Origin: Comamonadaceae bacterium
GTDB lineage: Bacteria; Pseudomonadota; Gammaproteobacteria; Burkholderiales; Burkholderiaceae_C
Length of the DNA stretch: 64,000 bases
NCBI GenBank assembly: GCA_027490925.1
Contig: JAIXXF010000031.1
Location: 1 to 64,000 of the forward strand
Direction: 5' to 3'
Below the pieces are notes generated by a model, which was not told the DNA's origin, made no database searches, and was given only the letters and a program-made list of their open reading frames with translations. Made by a program: the position numbers and the translations under genes. Shown piece after piece: positions 23,991 through 32,180 of the stretch (position 1 is its first letter; the number at the start of each line of letters is the position of its first letter).

Positions 23991-24245
23991 ATGTCTAAAC
24001 AGTCTTTAGCCCCTGTGAAATCTGGTTTCATTGCTCTGCTTTTAGGAGCGTCTTCGGCCTGGGCCGCACCCGACGCGGCGGTGCAGAAAGACATTGAGCG
24101 CCACCGCGCTATGGCCGCTGCGCACGAAGCCGCCGCCCAGTGCCTGGCCGCAGGCAAAAAGCACGACGACTGTGGCAAACAATTGCAGGCCGCCTGCAAG
24201 GGCTTGGGCATTGGCAAATACTGCGGCATGCGTCACGAACACTGA
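23991..24245 (+). CDS. Small exported Cys/His-rich protein
   Basis: An 84-residue protein with a Sec signal peptide (KSGFIALLLGASSAWAA, cut near residue 25). The mature part of about 59 residues has six His, four Cys and three Met: IERHRAMAAAHEAAAQC, KKHDDCGKQLQAACKG, YCGMRHEH. This composition suits metal binding. It has an AGAGG ribosome site. It sits between the permease and the DUF3299 gene, the place where a periplasmic binding component might be expected. I do not know a named family. Its signal-peptide DNA resembles an interspersed element (24000-24050). Confidence 0.75.
   Translation: MSKQSLAPVKSGFIALLLGASSAWAAPDAAVQKDIERHRAMAAAHEAAAQCLAAGKKHDDCGKQLQAACKGLGIGKYCGMRHEH
24000..24050 (+). 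repeat. Possible degraded comamonad element (copy 4) forming a signal peptide
   Basis: CAGTCTTTAGCCCCTGTGAA then ATCTGGTTTCATTGCTCTGC shares the exact 12-mer TGTGAAATCTGG with the intergenic copy at 30871-30928, preceded by AGCCC and followed by TTGCT, all in the family order. The palindrome is no longer recognisable. Confidence 0.4.
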
Positions 24246-24260
24246 CCAGGAGCCACCCCC

Positions 24261-24893
24261 ATGACCCCCATTTCGTTCGCCGCTCGGCCCGCGCTGCTGG
24301 TGCTGGCCTTGCTCGGTCCCGCCATTGGCCTGGCCCAGCTCAGTTCGCCATTGCCGCCTGGCAGCATCAAGTCCACCCAGCCCGCCAACGCCAACGCCAG
24401 TGGCTCGGCGGGCGGCGCCAAGCCCAATGCCGCTGGCGGCGTGGTCAACCCCCCGTTGGGCAGCATCGACGGCATCGCAGGCAGCGGCCCCGGGGTTCAC
24501 AGCCCGAACAGCCCGTTTGCCCCGCTGCCCGAGCGGGCCGACGTGGTGCCGTGGTCCACCCTGACCACGGTCAAGACCCGGGTGGTGAAAAACCGCATCC
24601 TGCCGGAGTTCAGCCCGCCGGTGCTGGCGCTCGACCGCAAGCCGCAGCGGGTGCAGGGCTTCATGATGCCGCTGGAGCCGGGTGAAAAACAGCGCCACTT
24701 TTTGCTGACCTCGGTGCCCATGAGCTGTTCGTTCTGTTTGCCGGGCGGGCCTGAGAGCATGGTGGAGGTGCGCACCAAAAACCCGGTGCGCTACACCCTG
24801 GAGCCCGTGGTGGTGGAGGGCGACTTCGCGGTGCTGGCCGACGACCCGCAAGGCCTGTACTACCGCATCACCAACGCCGTCTCCGCGCGCTGA
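24261..24893 (+). CDS. DUF3299 family exported protein
   Basis: A 210-residue protein with an N-terminal signal peptide (LLVLALLGPAIGLA) and a Gly/Asn/Ala-rich linker. The C-terminal half carries the DUF3299 pattern VQGFMMPLEPGEKQRHFLLTSVPMSCSFCLPGGPESMVEV, where the SCSFC pair is conserved. In Pseudomonas and Vibrio such genes accompany a MacB-like permease and ATPase in zinc-repressed operons, and their role is unclear. It follows the 84-residue protein by 15 bases. Confidence 0.85.
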   Translation: MTPISFAARPALLVLALLGPAIGLAQLSSPLPPGSIKSTQPANANASGSAGGAKPNAAGGVVNPPLGSIDGIAGSGPGVHSPNSPFAPLPERADVVPWSTLTTVKTRVVKNRILPEFSPPVLALDRKPQRVQGFMMPLEPGEKQRHFLLTSVPMSCSFCLPGGPESMVEVRTKNPVRYTLEPVVVEGDFAVLADDPQGLYYRITNAVSAR

Positions 24894-24913
24894 CGCCTTA
24901 ACATCCACTGCAC

Positions 24914-25336
24914 ATGCACACCCACCCAAAGTCCACACCGCTGCGCCTGCCCACGCTCGCGCTGTGGCTCGCCTGGGCGCTGAGCCTGGTGCTGTGGCAG
25001 GGCTACGCGCAACTGCACGGCGTGGTGCATGCGCCGGGGCTCCATGCGGCGCACGGCCATGCGAATGGCCACAGCCACGACCATGCGCATGGCGATGCAC
25101 ATGCCTACGATCACACCCCCCTGGTCGACCTGTTGGCCGCGCTGGTTGATGGCCACAACCCCGGCAGCGACTGCCGCCTGTTGGACGCTTCTGGCCACTG
25201 CGACGCCTTGCCCACCCTCCCAACGCTGGCCTTGCCGGCGCTGCTGAGCTGCTGGGCGCTGCACCGCTTCACGGGCGAAGTCACCGCCCGCTGGGCCACG
25301 CTGTTTGACGCGCGCGGCCCGCCCAACTTCCGCTGA
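24914..25336 (+). CDS. His-rich membrane protein, DUF2946-like
   Basis: A 140-residue protein. A membrane helix (LALWLAWALSLVLWQGYA) leads to a very His-rich stretch at about residues 37-72 (HAAHGHANGHSHDHAHGDAH) followed by GSDCRLLDASGHCD. A second helix (LALPALLSCWALHRF) and the ending FDARGPPNFR resemble DUF2946 proteins, which are found in metal-uptake clusters. The His run could buffer zinc or copper in the periplasm. It lies 20 bases after the DUF3299 gene. Confidence 0.7.
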   Translation: MHTHPKSTPLRLPTLALWLAWALSLVLWQGYAQLHGVVHAPGLHAAHGHANGHSHDHAHGDAHAYDHTPLVDLLAALVDGHNPGSDCRLLDASGHCDALPTLPTLALPALLSCWALHRFTGEVTARWATLFDARGPPNFR

Positions 25337-25352
25337 ATCCTCCTTCGTAACG

Positions 25353-25382
25353 CCCCGCCTACCAGGAAGCTGGTACGCGGGG
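25353..25382 (+). terminator. Hairpin between the His-rich gene and the TonB receptor gene
   Basis: A 12-bp interrupted stem, CCCCGC-c-TACCAG / CTGGTA-c-GCGGGG, with a GAAG loop, followed by AGGCGTCTTTGA. It could be a terminator or an attenuator ahead of the receptor gene. Confidence 0.5.
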
Positions 25383-25410
25383 AGGCGTCTTTGATTCAAC
25401 GGAATTGCTC

Positions 25411-27456
25411 ATGAACCCTATTTTTTCCCGCAGTGCTCTGGGCGCTGCCGCGTTCTCGGCCGCCTGCGGCCCGGCGCTGGCCCAAAGTGGTGCGGCCCTG
25501 TCTGAAGTCACCATCACCGGCAACCCGTTGGGCAGCACCGAGCTGATCGTGCCTGCCACCCAGCTCAGCGGCGATGCACTGCTGTTGCGCCAAAAAAGCA
25601 CCATTGGCGAAACGCTGGACGGCTTGCCCGGCGTGTCCAGCACCTACTTTGGCCCCAACTCCAGCCGACCCATCATCCGGGGGCTCGACGGCGACCGGAT
25701 CCGCATCCTGCAAAACAGTGGCGCCAGCATCGACGCCTCTGGCCTGAGTTTTGACCACGCGGTGCCGGTGGACCCGCTGGTGGTGGAGCGGGTGGAGGTG
25801 CTGCGTGGCCCCGGCGCGCTGCAGTACGGCGGTAGCGCGGTGGGCGGCGTGGTGAATCTGATCGACCACCGCATCCATGGCGAGCCTCTGTTTGACGCCC
25901 AGGGTGGCGTCACTGGCCGCGCTGCGCTGCGTTACGGCGGGGCCGAGCGCGAGCGCAGTGGCAGTGCGCTGCTGGAAACCGGCACCGACAAATTCAACCT
26001 GCACATCGATGCCTTCAGACGCCGTACGGCTGACACCCGTGTGCCGGTGGAGCTGGAATGCACCAGGCCCAGCTCGCCCACGCTGGCGCGACGCATCTGC
26101 AACTCCGAAAGTGAGAGTGACGGTCTGGCTGTGGGCGGTACTCTTCTGTTTGACAAAGGCTACCTTGGCTTGTCTACCAGTGGCTTCAACAGCGTTTATG
26201 GCACCGTGGCCGAAGACGAGGTGACCATCGACCTGAAGAGCCGCCGCACAGCGCTGGAAGGCGAGTGGCGCGGCCTGCGTGGGCCGTTCCAATCGGTGAA
26301 AGTGCAGGGCAGCCACACCGACTACCGGCACACCGAATTCGAAGGCCCCGACGCCGGTACGCTGTTCACCAACAACGGCAACGACTTGCGCATTGAGGCG
26401 CGGCAAACCTCCTGGGGCGCGCTCAACGGTGTGGTCGGTTTGCAGTTCGATCGCAACCGCTTTGGTGCCGACGGTGCCGAGGCCTTTGCGCCTTTCTCCC
26501 GCACCCGACAGCGCGCGCTGTTTGCTTACGAAGAACTCACCACCGGCTGGGGCAAGCTGAGCCTAGGCGGGCGGGTGGAGTCGGTGCGGGTGTCGTCGCT
26601 GGGCAACCCGAACGTGGACCGGTTCGAGGTGGGCAGCCGCAGCTTCAACCCGCGCAGCTTGGCCGTGGGCGCTTTGGTCAAACTCTCGACGCAGTGGGAC
26701 TTCACCGCTAACCTGGCCTCTACCGAGCGTGCGCCCAAAGACTACGAGCTGTTTGCCAACGGCCCGCACGTGGCCACCGCCGCCTACGAAGTGGGCGACA
26801 GCGCGCTGAGCAAGGAAAAGTCGACCAACCTCGACTTGGGTGTAGCTTGGTGGTCGGGCCCGAACCGGTTCGCGGTGAATGTATTCGCCAACCGATTCAG
26901 GAACTTCATAGCGCTCGAGTCCACTGGCAATCTGCGCAGCGAGGAGGGTGAACGCAACCCCACCGACCCAGGGGCCGAAGCCTTCCCCGAATTCGCCTAC
27001 AAGGGCGTGCCCGCCCGCTTCCACGGGCTGGAGGCGAGCGGATCGGTGCGCCTGCTCCAGAGCGCCGCCACGGTGGACCTGGAGCTGACCGGTGACCTGG
27101 TGCGGGCCACCAACCGCGACACCTGGCAGCCGCTCCCGCGCATTGCCCCCGCGCGCGCAGGTGCGGCCCTGGTGGTGGCCAGCGGCCCTTGGGGCGGCCG
27201 CGTGGGACTGACCCGCGCGGCAGGGCAAGACCGGGTGCCTGCCGGGGAGCAGGCCACGCCGGGCTACACGCTGTTCAACGCGGCGGTGACTTACAAAGTC
27301 AAGGCAGGGCCGTCCACCCTGCAGCTGTTTGCCCGGCTGGACAACCTGACCGACCGGCTCGCTTACAGCGCCACGTCCATCCTCACCCAGACCGCGCCTG
27401 GCAAAGCGCCGCTGGGGGGGCGTAGGCTGAAGGTGGGTGCGCAGGCGTCGTTCTGA
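25411..27456 (+). CDS. TonB-dependent receptor, ZnuD-like
   Basis: A 681-residue outer-membrane receptor with signal peptide (ending CGPALA), plug domain (SEVTITGNPLGS, IGETLDGLPGVSSTYFGPNSSRPIIRGLDGDRIRIL, VERVEVLRGPGALQYGGSAVGGVVNLID) and a 22-strand barrel ending LPLGGRRLKVGAQASF (terminal Phe; here PLGGRRLKVG). The TonB box is not certain; SEVTITG may serve. Layout and plug are close to ZnuD and related zinc or copper receptors. The Cys pair CTRPSSPTLARRIC in an external loop could be a metal or disulfide site. It closes the cluster begun at 21747. Zinc specificity is inference. Confidence 0.88.
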   Translation: MNPIFSRSALGAAAFSAACGPALAQSGAALSEVTITGNPLGSTELIVPATQLSGDALLLRQKSTIGETLDGLPGVSSTYFGPNSSRPIIRGLDGDRIRILQNSGASIDASGLSFDHAVPVDPLVVERVEVLRGPGALQYGGSAVGGVVNLIDHRIHGEPLFDAQGGVTGRAALRYGGAERERSGSALLETGTDKFNLHIDAFRRRTADTRVPVELECTRPSSPTLARRICNSESESDGLAVGGTLLFDKGYLGLSTSGFNSVYGTVAEDEVTIDLKSRRTALEGEWRGLRGPFQSVKVQGSHTDYRHTEFEGPDAGTLFTNNGNDLRIEARQTSWGALNGVVGLQFDRNRFGADGAEAFAPFSRTRQRALFAYEELTTGWGKLSLGGRVESVRVSSLGNPNVDRFEVGSRSFNPRSLAVGALVKLSTQWDFTANLASTERAPKDYELFANGPHVATAAYEVGDSALSKEKSTNLDLGVAWWSGPNRFAVNVFANRFRNFIALESTGNLRSEEGERNPTDPGAEAFPEFAYKGVPARFHGLEASGSVRLLQSAATVDLELTGDLVRATNRDTWQPLPRIAPARAGAALVVASGPWGGRVGLTRAAGQDRVPAGEQATPGYTLFNAAVTYKVKAGPSTLQLFARLDNLTDRLAYSATSILTQTAPGKAPLGGRRLKVGAQASF

Positions 27457-27505
27457 CCAAGCACGGTGGCCGAGGTTCGCCCGCTCCAGCCGTTAGCATC
27501 GGGGC

Positions 27506-28471
27506 ATGAACCAACCTGTGCTGGACGCCCTGATTCCCGTGGTGCTGTTGATCGCGGTCGGGTTCGTGTCGGGGCGGCTCGGCTTCATCAAGGCCAGCGC
27601 GGTCAAGGACCTGTCCAACCTGGTGTTTTTGGTGCTCACGCCCGCGCTGCTGTTCCGCACCATGGGCACGGTGAAGGTGCAGCAACTGGACTTTCGGCCC
27701 GTGGCGATTTACTTCGTCGCGGCCGGGTTGATCTTTGCGGCCATTCTGGCGTTGCGCGGCCTCAACCGGCGCGCCGCGGTGCTGGCGCTGGCCAGCACCT
27801 TCAGCAACACGCTGATGATTGGCGTGCCGCTGGTGGGCCTGGCCTACGGGCAGGCCGGGTTGGTCGTGCTGTTCACTCTGGTCTCGGTCCATGCGCTGGT
27901 GTTGCTGACCTCGGCCACGCTGGTGCTGGAGTTTGCGGTGGCGCGCGAGGCCGCGGGCGCCCGCCCGCCCGGCCTGCGCCAGCTGCTGGGCACGGCTGCC
28001 AAGGCCGCGCGTGGCGCGGTGATCCACCCGGTGCCGCTGCCGATTTTGGCGGGTCTGCTGTTCGCACAAACCGGGCTCACCCTCCCGGCGGTGGTGGACA
28101 AACCCCTGCAGCTGCTGGGCAGCGCTTTCAGCCCGCTGGCGCTGGTGCTGGTGGGGGTCACGCTGGCCAGCACCGCGATTGGCCCGCATTTCAAAGGCGC
28201 GCTGGCGTTGGCCACGGTGAAAAACGTGGTGCACCCGCTGTTGCTGGCGGGCATTGCTTGGGCCTTGGGGCTGTCTGGCCTGACGCTACTGGTGATGGTG
28301 GTGACCGCGTCGCTGCCCATCGGGGCCAACGTGTTTCTGTTTTCGCAACGCTACCAGGTGGCCGAGGACCTGGTGACCGCCAGCGTGACGGTGTCCAGCC
28401 TGCTGGGCTTGTTCACGGTGTCGGCGGTGATGGCCTTGCTCACCGCCTTTCCACACGTCACCGCGGGGTGA
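27506..28471 (+). CDS. AEC family transporter (auxin efflux carrier-like)
   Basis: A 321-residue membrane protein with ten predicted helices in the AEC arrangement (five plus five). PVVLLIAVGFVSGRLGFI at the N-terminus, LASTFSNTLMIGVPLVGLAYG and ASLPIGANVFLFSQRYQ at the second half are family hallmarks. Bacterial members export or import small organic acids such as malate or malonate. It stands alone between the TonB receptor and pdxH. Confidence 0.9.
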   Translation: MNQPVLDALIPVVLLIAVGFVSGRLGFIKASAVKDLSNLVFLVLTPALLFRTMGTVKVQQLDFRPVAIYFVAAGLIFAAILALRGLNRRAAVLALASTFSNTLMIGVPLVGLAYGQAGLVVLFTLVSVHALVLLTSATLVLEFAVAREAAGARPPGLRQLLGTAAKAARGAVIHPVPLPILAGLLFAQTGLTLPAVVDKPLQLLGSAFSPLALVLVGVTLASTAIGPHFKGALALATVKNVVHPLLLAGIAWALGLSGLTLLVMVVTASLPIGANVFLFSQRYQVAEDLVTASVTVSSLLGLFTVSAVMALLTAFPHVTAG

Positions 28472-28538
28472 CGCCGATCGCGTGGGCCGGGGCCGTTGGC
28501 AGGCCCACGGTGTCAGCGGTTCCAGCGGTTCCAGTGGT

Positions 28539-29171
28539 TCAGGGCGCGAGGCGTTCGCGCACCCAGGCACCGCCGTCAAGCCGGTAACGCAGCCGGTCGT
28601 GCAGTCGGCTTTTGCGGCCTTGCCAAAACTGCCAATGGTCGGGCTCCAACCGGTAGCCCCCCCAGTGGGGCGGGCGCGGCGGTTGCAACAAAAACTTGGC
28701 GCCGTACTGGGCGGCGTTGGTGACCAGCACGCTGCGGTCGGGGATCACCTCGCTCTGTGGGCTGGCCCAGGCGCCTATGCGCGAGTCCAGCGGGCGGCTG
28801 TGGAAATAGGCGTCGCTTTCTTCGTCGCTGACCTTGCGGACCACGCCCTCGATGCGCACCACCCGCTCCAGCTCCACCCAGTGGAATTGCAGCGCGGCGT
28901 AGGGGTTGCCCGCCAGTTCTTGCCCCTTGCGGCTCTGGTAGTTGGTGTACCAGACGATACCGCGCTCGTCGCAGCCCTTGATCAACACCACCCGGGTGCT
29001 GGGCCGCAGGTCGCTGCCGACGGTGGCCAGCGTCATCGCGTTGGGCTCGGGCAGTTCGGCGGCAATGGCTTCTTCGAGCCAGCGGTTGAATTGCTTCAGG
29101 GGGTCGGCGTCGGACGCCGACTCGTTCAATTCGGCGCGCTCGTAGCTTTTGCGCAGGTCGGCAATGTTCAT
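28539..29171 (-). CDS. pdxH: Pyridoxamine 5'-phosphate oxidase
   Basis: A 210-residue FMN enzyme that makes pyridoxal phosphate. The start [42 protein letters not shown] (FMN and substrate binding), [14 protein letters not shown] and the ending [19 protein letters not shown]...RLHDRLRY...WVRERLAP are fully typical. It is divergent from xdhC with only 55 bases between the two starts. Confidence 0.96.
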   Translation of the reverse strand: MNIADLRKSYERAELNESASDADPLKQFNRWLEEAIAAELPEPNAMTLATVGSDLRPSTRVVLIKGCDERGIVWYTNYQSRKGQELAGNPYAALQFHWVELERVVRIEGVVRKVSDEESDAYFHSRPLDSRIGAWASPQSEVIPDRSVLVTNAAQYGAKFLLQPPRPPHWGGYRLEPDHWQFWQGRKSRLHDRLRYRLDGGAWVRERLAP

Positions 29172-29226
29172 GCAGCCCAGTATAGGCAGGCCCTGGAACG
29201 CGCCAACCCGTGGGGTATAAAGCGCC

Positions 29227-30189
29227 ATGGAAAACTTGGATTTGCGGGTGCTGGCCGACGCGCTGGCCTGGAAACAGCAGGGCCACGCGGTCACTTTGGT
29301 CACCTTGCTGGAGACTTGGGGCACCTCCCCCCGGCCCCCTGGCGCCTTGCTGGCTTTTCGGGGCGACGGCGCGTTCAGCGGCGCCCACACGGGCCATGCG
29401 GACGACCTGATCGTGCGCACCCGCGCGGCCTTGCAGCTCGAAGCCCGCAACGACCTGCCGTCTGAAATCATTCACGCGCTGACCCAAGAAGAAGCCGAGC
29501 GCAAGGGCCTGCCCTGTGGCGGCAACCTTCGGGTGGTGCAAGAGCCCATTGGCGACCCCGGCTGGATCGCCGAGCTGCTGCAACGCACCGGCGCCCACCA
29601 AAAAGTCGCCCGCACCCTGACGTTGGCCACTGGCGCGGTGCAACTGCAAGAAGGCGCCCGTGTGTGCACCGAGCGCTTTGCGTTCGACGGCCTCACCCTG
29701 CGGCACTGCCTGGGCCCGCGCTGGCGTGTGGTGTTGATCGGGGCCAGCCAATTGGCGCAGGCGGTGGCGGGCATCGCCCGGCAACTCGACATGGAGGTGC
29801 TGGTCTGCGACCCGCGCCCAGGCCACAGCCCGGACCGCGACGTGCCCGGCATCACCCGCTTGCACGGTGAGCCCGAGGCGGCGCTGGCCCAGGCCCAGCC
29901 CGACCCGCACACCGCTGTGCTGGCCCTGAGCCACGAGCCCGCGCTGGACGATCCAGGTCTGGCCGCGGCCCTGCGGTCGCCCGCGTACTACATCGGTGCG
30001 CTGGGGTCGTCGCGCAACCACGCGATGCGCCAGCAGCGCCTCGCCGAGCGCCACGGTTTCAGCCCCGACGAGTTGGCCCGCGTCGTGGGCCCGGCCGGTC
30101 TCAAGCTGGGCGGCAAAACCCCGTCGGAGATGGCTTTGTCTGTGGTGGCGCAGATGGTGCAGGTCAAGAACGCGCTGGCGGCGGCATGA
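29227..30189 (+). CDS. XdhC/CoxI family protein
   Basis: A 320-residue protein with an N-terminal XdhC domain ([37 protein letters not shown]) and a C-terminal Rossmann domain ([40 protein letters not shown]). XdhC proteins deliver sulfurated molybdenum cofactor to xanthine dehydrogenase-type enzymes. Its stop overlaps the next gene by four bases (ATGA), a MobA-like transferase, which fits cofactor maturation. No molybdenum hydroxylase genes lie in this window. Confidence 0.9.
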   Translation: MENLDLRVLADALAWKQQGHAVTLVTLLETWGTSPRPPGALLAFRGDGAFSGAHTGHADDLIVRTRAALQLEARNDLPSEIIHALTQEEAERKGLPCGGNLRVVQEPIGDPGWIAELLQRTGAHQKVARTLTLATGAVQLQEGARVCTERFAFDGLTLRHCLGPRWRVVLIGASQLAQAVAGIARQLDMEVLVCDPRPGHSPDRDVPGITRLHGEPEAALAQAQPDPHTAVLALSHEPALDDPGLAAALRSPAYYIGALGSSRNHAMRQQRLAERHGFSPDELARVVGPAGLKLGGKTPSEMALSVVAQMVQVKNALAAA

Positions 30190-30728
30190 GCCTGCCGACG
30201 GTGGTGGTGCTCGCCTCGGGCAAAGGAGAGCGCTTCAAGGCGTCGGGCGGGCAGGTCTACAAACTGCACGCCTTGCTGGCGGGCAAACCGGTGCTGGCAC
30301 ACACGCTCGACGCGGTGAAGGCCAGTGGTCTGCCGTGGCACCTGGAAGACCGGGGCCACCCAGGCATGGGCGACTCCATCGCGGCGGCGGTGCGTGCCAC
30401 TCCCGGTGCGCCGGGCTGGCTGATCCTGCCGGGGGACCTGCCGCTGGTGATGCCGCAAACCTTGTTGGCGTTGGCCGCCGCACTGGCGCAGCACGAGGCG
30501 GTGGCGCCGGTCCATCGTGGCGAGCGCGGCCACCCGGTCGGGTTCGCCGCCACCTGCGGCCCCGAGCTGATGCGGTTGAGCGGGGCCGAGGGCGCGGCGT
30601 CGGTGTTGAAAGCCCGCACGGCGGTGCGCCTGCCGGTGGACGACGTGGGCGTGGTCACCGACGTGGACACGCTGGACGCGCTCGCCGCCGCCGAGGCCGT
30701 GTACCAAGCCCGACTTGCGGGCGCGTGA
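30186..30728 (+). CDS. MobA-like NTP transferase (molybdenum cofactor cytidylyltransferase type)
   Basis: A 180-residue nucleotidyltransferase. LASGKGERFKASGG replaces the usual LAAGxGxRxG loop, and PGWLILPGDLPLVMPQTL contains the metal-binding Asp. Members paired with xdhC attach CMP to molybdopterin for the xanthine oxidase family. Translation is coupled to xdhC by ATGA overlap. Confidence 0.88.
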   Translation: MSLPTVVVLASGKGERFKASGGQVYKLHALLAGKPVLAHTLDAVKASGLPWHLEDRGHPGMGDSIAAAVRATPGAPGWLILPGDLPLVMPQTLLALAAALAQHEAVAPVHRGERGHPVGFAATCGPELMRLSGAEGAASVLKARTAVRLPVDDVGVVTDVDTLDALAAAEAVYQARLAGA

Positions 30729-30870
30729 AGACCCTGGCGTCGCTTGGCGGCGGTCAGCAAGACCCAGCGGGGCGCACCGGAACCCAGCGCGGCGTGCTTG
30801 GGCCTGGTGTGGGCCAAGGGCGGAATGGTGTTTTTTTGACGGCCACCCACCCCACCGGGTGGATTACAGA

Positions 30871-30928
30871 CCAATTTGGCTACCAGCCCTTGTGAAATCT
30901 GGCGTATTTGCTATTTTAAATATAGCAA
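30871..30928 (+). repeat. Comamonad interspersed element, copy 5 (best preserved)
   Basis: CCAATTTGGCTACCAGCCCT, TGTGAAATCTGGCGTA, then a perfect 7-bp palindrome TTGCTAT-TTTAAAT-ATAGCAA (30908-30928). It lies in the gap between the convergent mobA-like and gloA genes and could form a bidirectional terminator hairpin. It serves as the reference copy for this family in the window. Confidence 0.75.
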
Positions 30929-31002
30929 TCGCCATGAAGCGGTACCGCTGACCACACCGCCCTGACACCGTTTCGGCCGCTGCTGCGGCCTCCGCCGTAC
31001 CT

Positions 31003-31413
31003 TCACCTCAGACCTTGACCGCCTGCGCCTTCGGCGCGCTGGATCAACTCGATCTTGTAGCCGTCTGGGTCTGTCACGAAGGCGATCACCGTGGTGCCAC
31101 CGGCCACTGGACCCGCCTCGCGGGTGACCAGGCCACCCGCGGCCTTGACCTGCGCCACCGCCGCATAGGCGTCGGGCACGCCCAGCGCGATGTGGCCGTA
31201 AGCCGTGCCCATGTCGTACTGCGTCACGCCCCAGTTGTGGGTCAGTTCCAGTTCGGCGTGCTCGGGGTTGCTGCCGTAACCCAGAAACGCCAGCGAGTAC
31301 TTGTATTGGGGGTTTTCGGAGGTGCGCAGCAAGGTCATGCCCAGCACGCGGGTGTAGAAGTCGATCGAGCGTTGCAGGTCGCCCACTCGGAGCATGGTGT
31401 GAAGGATTCGCAT
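31003..31413 (-). CDS. gloA: Lactoylglutathione lyase (glyoxalase I)
   Basis: A 136-residue metalloenzyme that converts the methylglyoxal-glutathione adduct to S-lactoylglutathione. [26 protein letters not shown] (first metal His), [24 protein letters not shown] (Glu and second His) and [12 protein letters not shown] (second Glu) give the H-E-H-E metal set. Length is standard. A GTG one codon upstream is a less likely start. The thioesterase gene ends 22 bases upstream on the same strand. Confidence 0.96.
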   Translation of the reverse strand: MRILHTMLRVGDLQRSIDFYTRVLGMTLLRTSENPQYKYSLAFLGYGSNPEHAELELTHNWGVTQYDMGTAYGHIALGVPDAYAAVAQVKAAGGLVTREAGPVAGGTTVIAFVTDPDGYKIELIQRAEGAGGQGLR

Positions 31414-31435
31414 CACCGCATTGTGCCGCCCGCAC

Positions 31436-32056
31436 TCAGGCCTTGCGCGGGACCGCCTCGAACACCAGGCAGGTGGTGGTGGCGTGGGCGTAGAGCTTGC
31501 CGTCGGCCCCGACGATGCGCGCTTCGGCGGTGGCCAATTGGCGGCCGGTGTGCAGCACAGTGCCCACGGCGCGCAGCGGACCCGACGCGTGGGATGCGGC
31601 CCGCACGATGTTCACCCCCAACTCGGCGGTGGTGTAAGCCCGGCCCGCGGGCAGCGTGGTGTGCACCGCGCAGCCCAGGGCCGAGTCCAGCAGCGTGGCA
31701 TACCAGCCGCCGTGCACCGTGCCCAGTGGGTTGTAGTGCTTGAGCTGTGGCGTGCCCTGGAACACGGCCTTGCCCAGCGCGATGTCCACCAGGCAGAAAT
31801 CCATGGTGTCGCAAATGTGGGGGTAGGGCGCGCGCCCGTCCAACATGGCCTGCATCTGCGCCAGCCCCGTTTGGCCCACCAGTGCCTCGGGCTGGGCCAG
31901 CCCGGCACGGCCGCCCCCGGCCAGCATGCGTGCGCGCACCGCGGCCTCTTGCGCCAGCCATTGGCGGGCGATGTCGGCGGCGGGTGTGTCGGCGGTGGGC
32001 GTGTCGAGGGGGGCGCCGGTCGTGGGGGACGGTGGTTGCGACGTGGGTGGGTTCAT
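31436..32056 (-). CDS. PaaI-type hotdog-fold thioesterase
   Basis: A 206-residue protein. The C-terminal 130 residues are a hotdog domain: [47 protein letters not shown], with the HGG loop and acidic residue typical of PaaI. The first 70 residues (Pro/Thr-rich, then a helical part) are extra and of unknown role. The substrate is probably an acyl-CoA. It lies 22 bases before gloA. Confidence 0.85.
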   Translation of the reverse strand: MNPPTSQPPSPTTGAPLDTPTADTPAADIARQWLAQEAAVRARMLAGGGRAGLAQPEALVGQTGLAQMQAMLDGRAPYPHICDTMDFCLVDIALGKAVFQGTPQLKHYNPLGTVHGGWYATLLDSALGCAVHTTLPAGRAYTTAELGVNIVRAASHASGPLRAVGTVLHTGRQLATAEARIVGADGKLYAHATTTCLVFEAVPRKA

Positions 32057-32180
32057 GGTGGGGACAAAAACAAAGGCGGTTGGGCCTGCCACTGTACCGC
32101 TGGGCGCATGCCATGTGGGGTGCGCCGCTGGGCGGCCGAATGCCCGCGCGGACGAGAGGACGGGCCGACGGTGGCCGTGG

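Noticed and set aside
25353-25382. Riboswitch before the TonB receptor
   Set aside because: It is a single simple hairpin of about 30 bases; no cobalamin or other aptamer features were seen.
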